A stretch of DNA of 19,619 nt, from assembly GCA_016719635.1 (NCBI GenBank), contig JADJYT010000005.1, forward strand, positions 1 to 19,619, written 5' to 3'. Every line of letters begins with the position of its first letter. Position 1 is the stretch's first letter. The position numbers and the translations under genes are program-made. This DNA is from Sphingobacteriales bacterium (GTDB lineage Bacteria; Bacteroidota; Bacteroidia; Chitinophagales; JADIYW01). Positions 16,949-19,619 of this stretch are shown here, piece by piece. Under the pieces are notes generated by a model. That model had not been told where the DNA came from and searched no databases. It saw only the letters and a list, made by a program, of their open reading frames with translations.

Positions 16949-18957
16949 ATGCAACGAGGGAATGAAAGCGGCATTTTAGAGAAAGCGATTTATATCGCCG
17001 CGTTTATCCTGATTGTCCGTTTATTCTTTTTACAGGTTCTCACCGGGATACAAACTGAAAGCGCATGATAATGTCGTGAAGAAAGTAACGATTTATCCGT
17101 CGCGCGGACTTATCATAGACAGGAATGGTAAAATCATTGTGTATAATGATGCCGTTTATGATATCCTCATACAATGGAATATTACAAAGGATTTAGATAC
17201 GCTTAAATTATGTGAATTGCTGAATACCAGCATGGACTTTGCCCGTAAGAAACTGGATGAAATCAAACGAACAACGCTCAATAAACCTACTACACTTATC
17301 AAATTGCTGGATCCGCAAACGTTTGCCCGTTTTCAGGAACATCTTTTTGAATTTCCGTCCATCTCCTTCCAAACCCGTACCGTACGGCGCTATCCGTATC
17401 ACGGCGGTGCGGCGCTCTTGGGTTATCTGAGTGAGGTAACGGAAAATAATATTGCAAATTCGGAAGGCTATTACGAGCTGGGGGATTATATGGGTACCAC
17501 CGGGCTGGAATATTATTATGATGAATGGCTGAGAGGAGAGAAGGGGTATAGCTTTCAGGTAGTCGATGTGAAAAATACCTATCAGGGAAAATACAAAGAC
17601 GGTAAGGATGACAGGATTCCGGTAGCCGGCTGGGATATGGTATCCGGCATAGATGCGGAACTGCAGGCGTACGGGGAAAAACTGATGCAGGGGAAAGTGG
17701 GCGGCATAGTGGCTGTCGAGCCTTCCACCGGCGAAATACTGGCGTATGTCAGCAGTCCGGGATACGACCCGAATATCCTGACCGGCAGATACCGGCGTCA
17801 TAATTTTAATGTGTTGTTCAAGGATTATTACAAACCATTGTTAAACCGCCCGATTCAGGCGATGTATCCGCCGGGGTCCACCTTCAAGGCAGGTGCGGCT
17901 TTAGTGATGCTGCAGGAAAATATCCATGGAGAAAAATGGTCGTGGTTCTGTCCGGGCGGATACAGGGTGGGCAACCACGTGGTGAAATGTCACGGCGTTC
18001 ATGGTATCCCTGATGTGGAAACCGCCCTGCAGTATTCCTGCAATTCCTATTTCTGTAAGATTTACAATGACTTTATCATGGACTCCGTTTTTGCAGCGCC
18101 GGAAATCGGATATCAGAAATGGTGGGATATGACGAGTCAGTTTGGATATGGAAAGAAAATCGGTATTGACCTCGCCGGCGAAAAAAAGGGTAATTTACCG
18201 ACCGTAAAATATTATAACAAAGTATTTGGTGCGGGCAGATGGAAGGCATCCACGGTGATATCAAATTCCATCGGTCAGGGCGAAGTTTTGGCTACTCCGC
18301 TGCAGATAGCAAATGCCATGGCCATCATAGCAAACAAAGATTTTATATTACGCCTAAGATTTGCCGGTTCCTGAAGAAGGATGATAAATACAGGAAACCT
18401 AAAGTAAAGCTTGTTACGACCATTGATTCTGTCTATTACAGATATGTTACGGACGGATTGGAAAAAGTGGTACTGGCGGGTACCGCGCGGGTTTACTGAA
18501 TTCAGGGATTTCATTTTGCGGCAAAACGGGCACGGCACAGAACCCGCATGGAAAAGACCACTCTATTTTTGCCGGATTCGGGCCGAAAGAAAATCCTAAG
18601 ATTGCCATTGCGGTATTTGTCGAAAATGCCGGATTTGGGGCGACCTATGCAGCACCTATTGCATCGCTGATGGTGGAGAAATATTTGAACGACACCATCG
18701 CAAAAGAATACCGCTCGAAGAACGGATGATCAGCATACACCTGATGAAGACGGTATCGGAAATCAAGAACCTGAAATCCGCCGGACAGCAAGAAGCAGGA
18801 TTCCATAGCCAGGATAAAGGCGAAGAAAGATTCTGTCATACGGGATAGATTCAGGCAGGATTCTGTCAAGGCAGCAAAACTGAAAGCACAAAAGGAACTT
18901 AAACAGATAAGTGATTCTACTGCCAATTCTCCGAAAATTAAAATGTATATCCCCTAA
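16949..18957 (+). CDS. mrdA: Penicillin-binding protein 2 (peptidoglycan transpeptidase), multiple frameshifts
   Basis: Class B PBP that crosslinks peptidoglycan during cell elongation together with RodA. ATG 16949 begins MQRGNESGILEKAIYIAAFILIVRLFF, a cytoplasmic tip plus one membrane helix. A break near 17040 leads into the pedestal domain (YPSRGLIIDRNGKI, GAALLGYLSEV). The transpeptidase domain has the active-site STFK (17877-17888), SCN (18036-18044) and, after breaks near 18340 and 18490, KTGT (18523-18534). Further breaks near 18715 and 18790 precede a lysine-rich tail with repeated QDS/KDS units ending KIKMYIP. The stop overlaps the rodA ATG (TAATG). About 669 residues is normal. All catalytic motifs are kept, so the breaks look like consensus errors in a functional gene. 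Confidence 0.92.
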
Positions 18958-19619
18958 TGAATAATAAAAGAGCATAGGATCCGATTGACAGTACCGTATT
19001 GCTGTGTTATCTGTTTCTGGTGATATTAGGTATCCTGTCCATTTTTGCAACGGAATATAACGGCACCTTTACGGCAGCTTTCTTCAGTTTCAAACACAGT
19101 TATATCAAACAGTTGGTGTGGGCGCTGATTGCGGGGTTGATGTTTTTCTCTATTTTGGGATTTGACAGAAGAATCCTGCAGCTTATATCCTATCCGATGT
19201 ACGGGATGGTTTTGTTTCTGCTTTTTCTAGTGCTGGTGGTCGGACAAACGACCAAAGGACAGCAAAAACTGGATTAATCTCGGTGCCTTCAAATTGCAGC
19301 CGTCCGAGTTTGCCAAATTCGGAACAGCGATGGCGCTGGCCAAATATTTTGATACACCCAATATGCGCTTCATCACCCGGCGCGAACATCTGATTACTTA
19401 TTCCATCATCAGGATTCCCTTATTGCTAGTGGCGGCACAGGAGACGCAGGTTCTTGTCTCGTATTTGCGGCCTTCGTTTTCGTTCCTGAACCGGGAAGGT
19501 TTGTCCGACCTGGTGGTGTATCTCGGTTTGTTTGTGATTGCGGTTTCTGTTTTGTCGTTAATCATCAATCAGTACATCATCATAGGGATAACAATCGTTG
19601 TTTTTAGTGCACTAATATA
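18957..19619 (+). CDS. rodA: RodA, SEDS-family peptidoglycan glycosyltransferase, partial, broken frame
   Basis: Polytopic SEDS glycosyltransferase that polymerises lipid II with PBP2; only the first 220 or so codons are in the window. ATG 18957 overlaps the mrdA stop. An in-frame TAG at 18975 interrupts the frame after MNNKRA; sequence then continues as DPIDSTVLLCYLFLVILGILSIF, a first membrane helix. Further helices follow (HSYIKQLVWALIAGLMFFSILGFD). Removing one A near 19264-19268 joins the SEDS hallmark NWINLGAFKLQPSEFAKFGTAMALAKYF. Two compensating indels near 19438 and 19485 hide a GDAGSCLVFAAFVFV segment, the conserved loop and helix before REGLS. The call is certain from the LQPSEFAK motif and gene order. 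Confidence 0.92.

Noticed and set aside
1..19619. CRISPR array, tRNA, rRNA or insertion sequence
   Set aside because: No regularly spaced repeats, no cloverleaf, no transposase-like frame and no long terminal inverted repeats were seen on either strand.

Overview
The window is a bacterial segment, very probably from the phylum Bacteroidota. Three things point there. The purH-mreB-mreC-mreD-mrdA-rodA gene order is typical of that phylum. Promoters of the Bacteroidota TAnnTTTG type lie upstream of tetR, the Xre gene and purH. The protein sequences of PurH, MreB and the TetR-controlled efflux operon have the character of Chitinophagia/Sphingobacteriia-like lineages. No tRNA, rRNA, CRISPR array, transposase or integrase was seen.

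Layout. (1) 1-5834, minus strand: a multidrug-type ABC efflux operon read tetR > tolC-like outer membrane factor > HlyD-family periplasmic adaptor > two ABC-2 type ATPases > two ABC-2 permeases, the last one cut by the window edge. It resembles the E. coli ybhGFSR/cecR layout. Reading frames here are heavily broken, increasingly so toward base 1. (2) About 5850-12700, minus strand: an AT-rich accessory block holding one tight operon, read Xre regulator > TPR-HExxH metalloprotease > MazG-like (DCTPP1-type) pyrophosphohydrolase > McrB-like AAA+ GTPase > McrC-like DUF2357/PD-(D/E)XK nuclease. Consecutive genes overlap by 1-4 bases or are 4 bases apart, so I read them as one unit. (3) 12949-19619, plus strand: purH, then the cell-elongation genes mreB, mreC, mreD, mrdA (PBP2) and rodA, the last cut by the window edge.

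The accessory operon is the most interesting item. It combines a modification-dependent restriction core (McrB/McrC) with a nucleotide pyrophosphohydrolase whose closest named relatives act on dCTP and modified dCTP, plus an Xre regulator next to a protease, an arrangement reminiscent of ImmR/ImmA. I know of no named defence system with exactly this composition, but I could not run a search.

Frame breaks occur in nearly every gene except purH, mreB, mreD and the MazG-like gene. All six in the accessory operon are repaired by adding a single base, several of them at homopolymers. Breaks also hit mrdA and rodA, which are normally essential, and they are densest at the two ends of the window. 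I therefore infer that most are consensus errors, possibly from a low-coverage contig, and I annotate whole genes across the breaks. The far-left ABC genes are called pseudogenes because their damage is so dense that real decay cannot be excluded.
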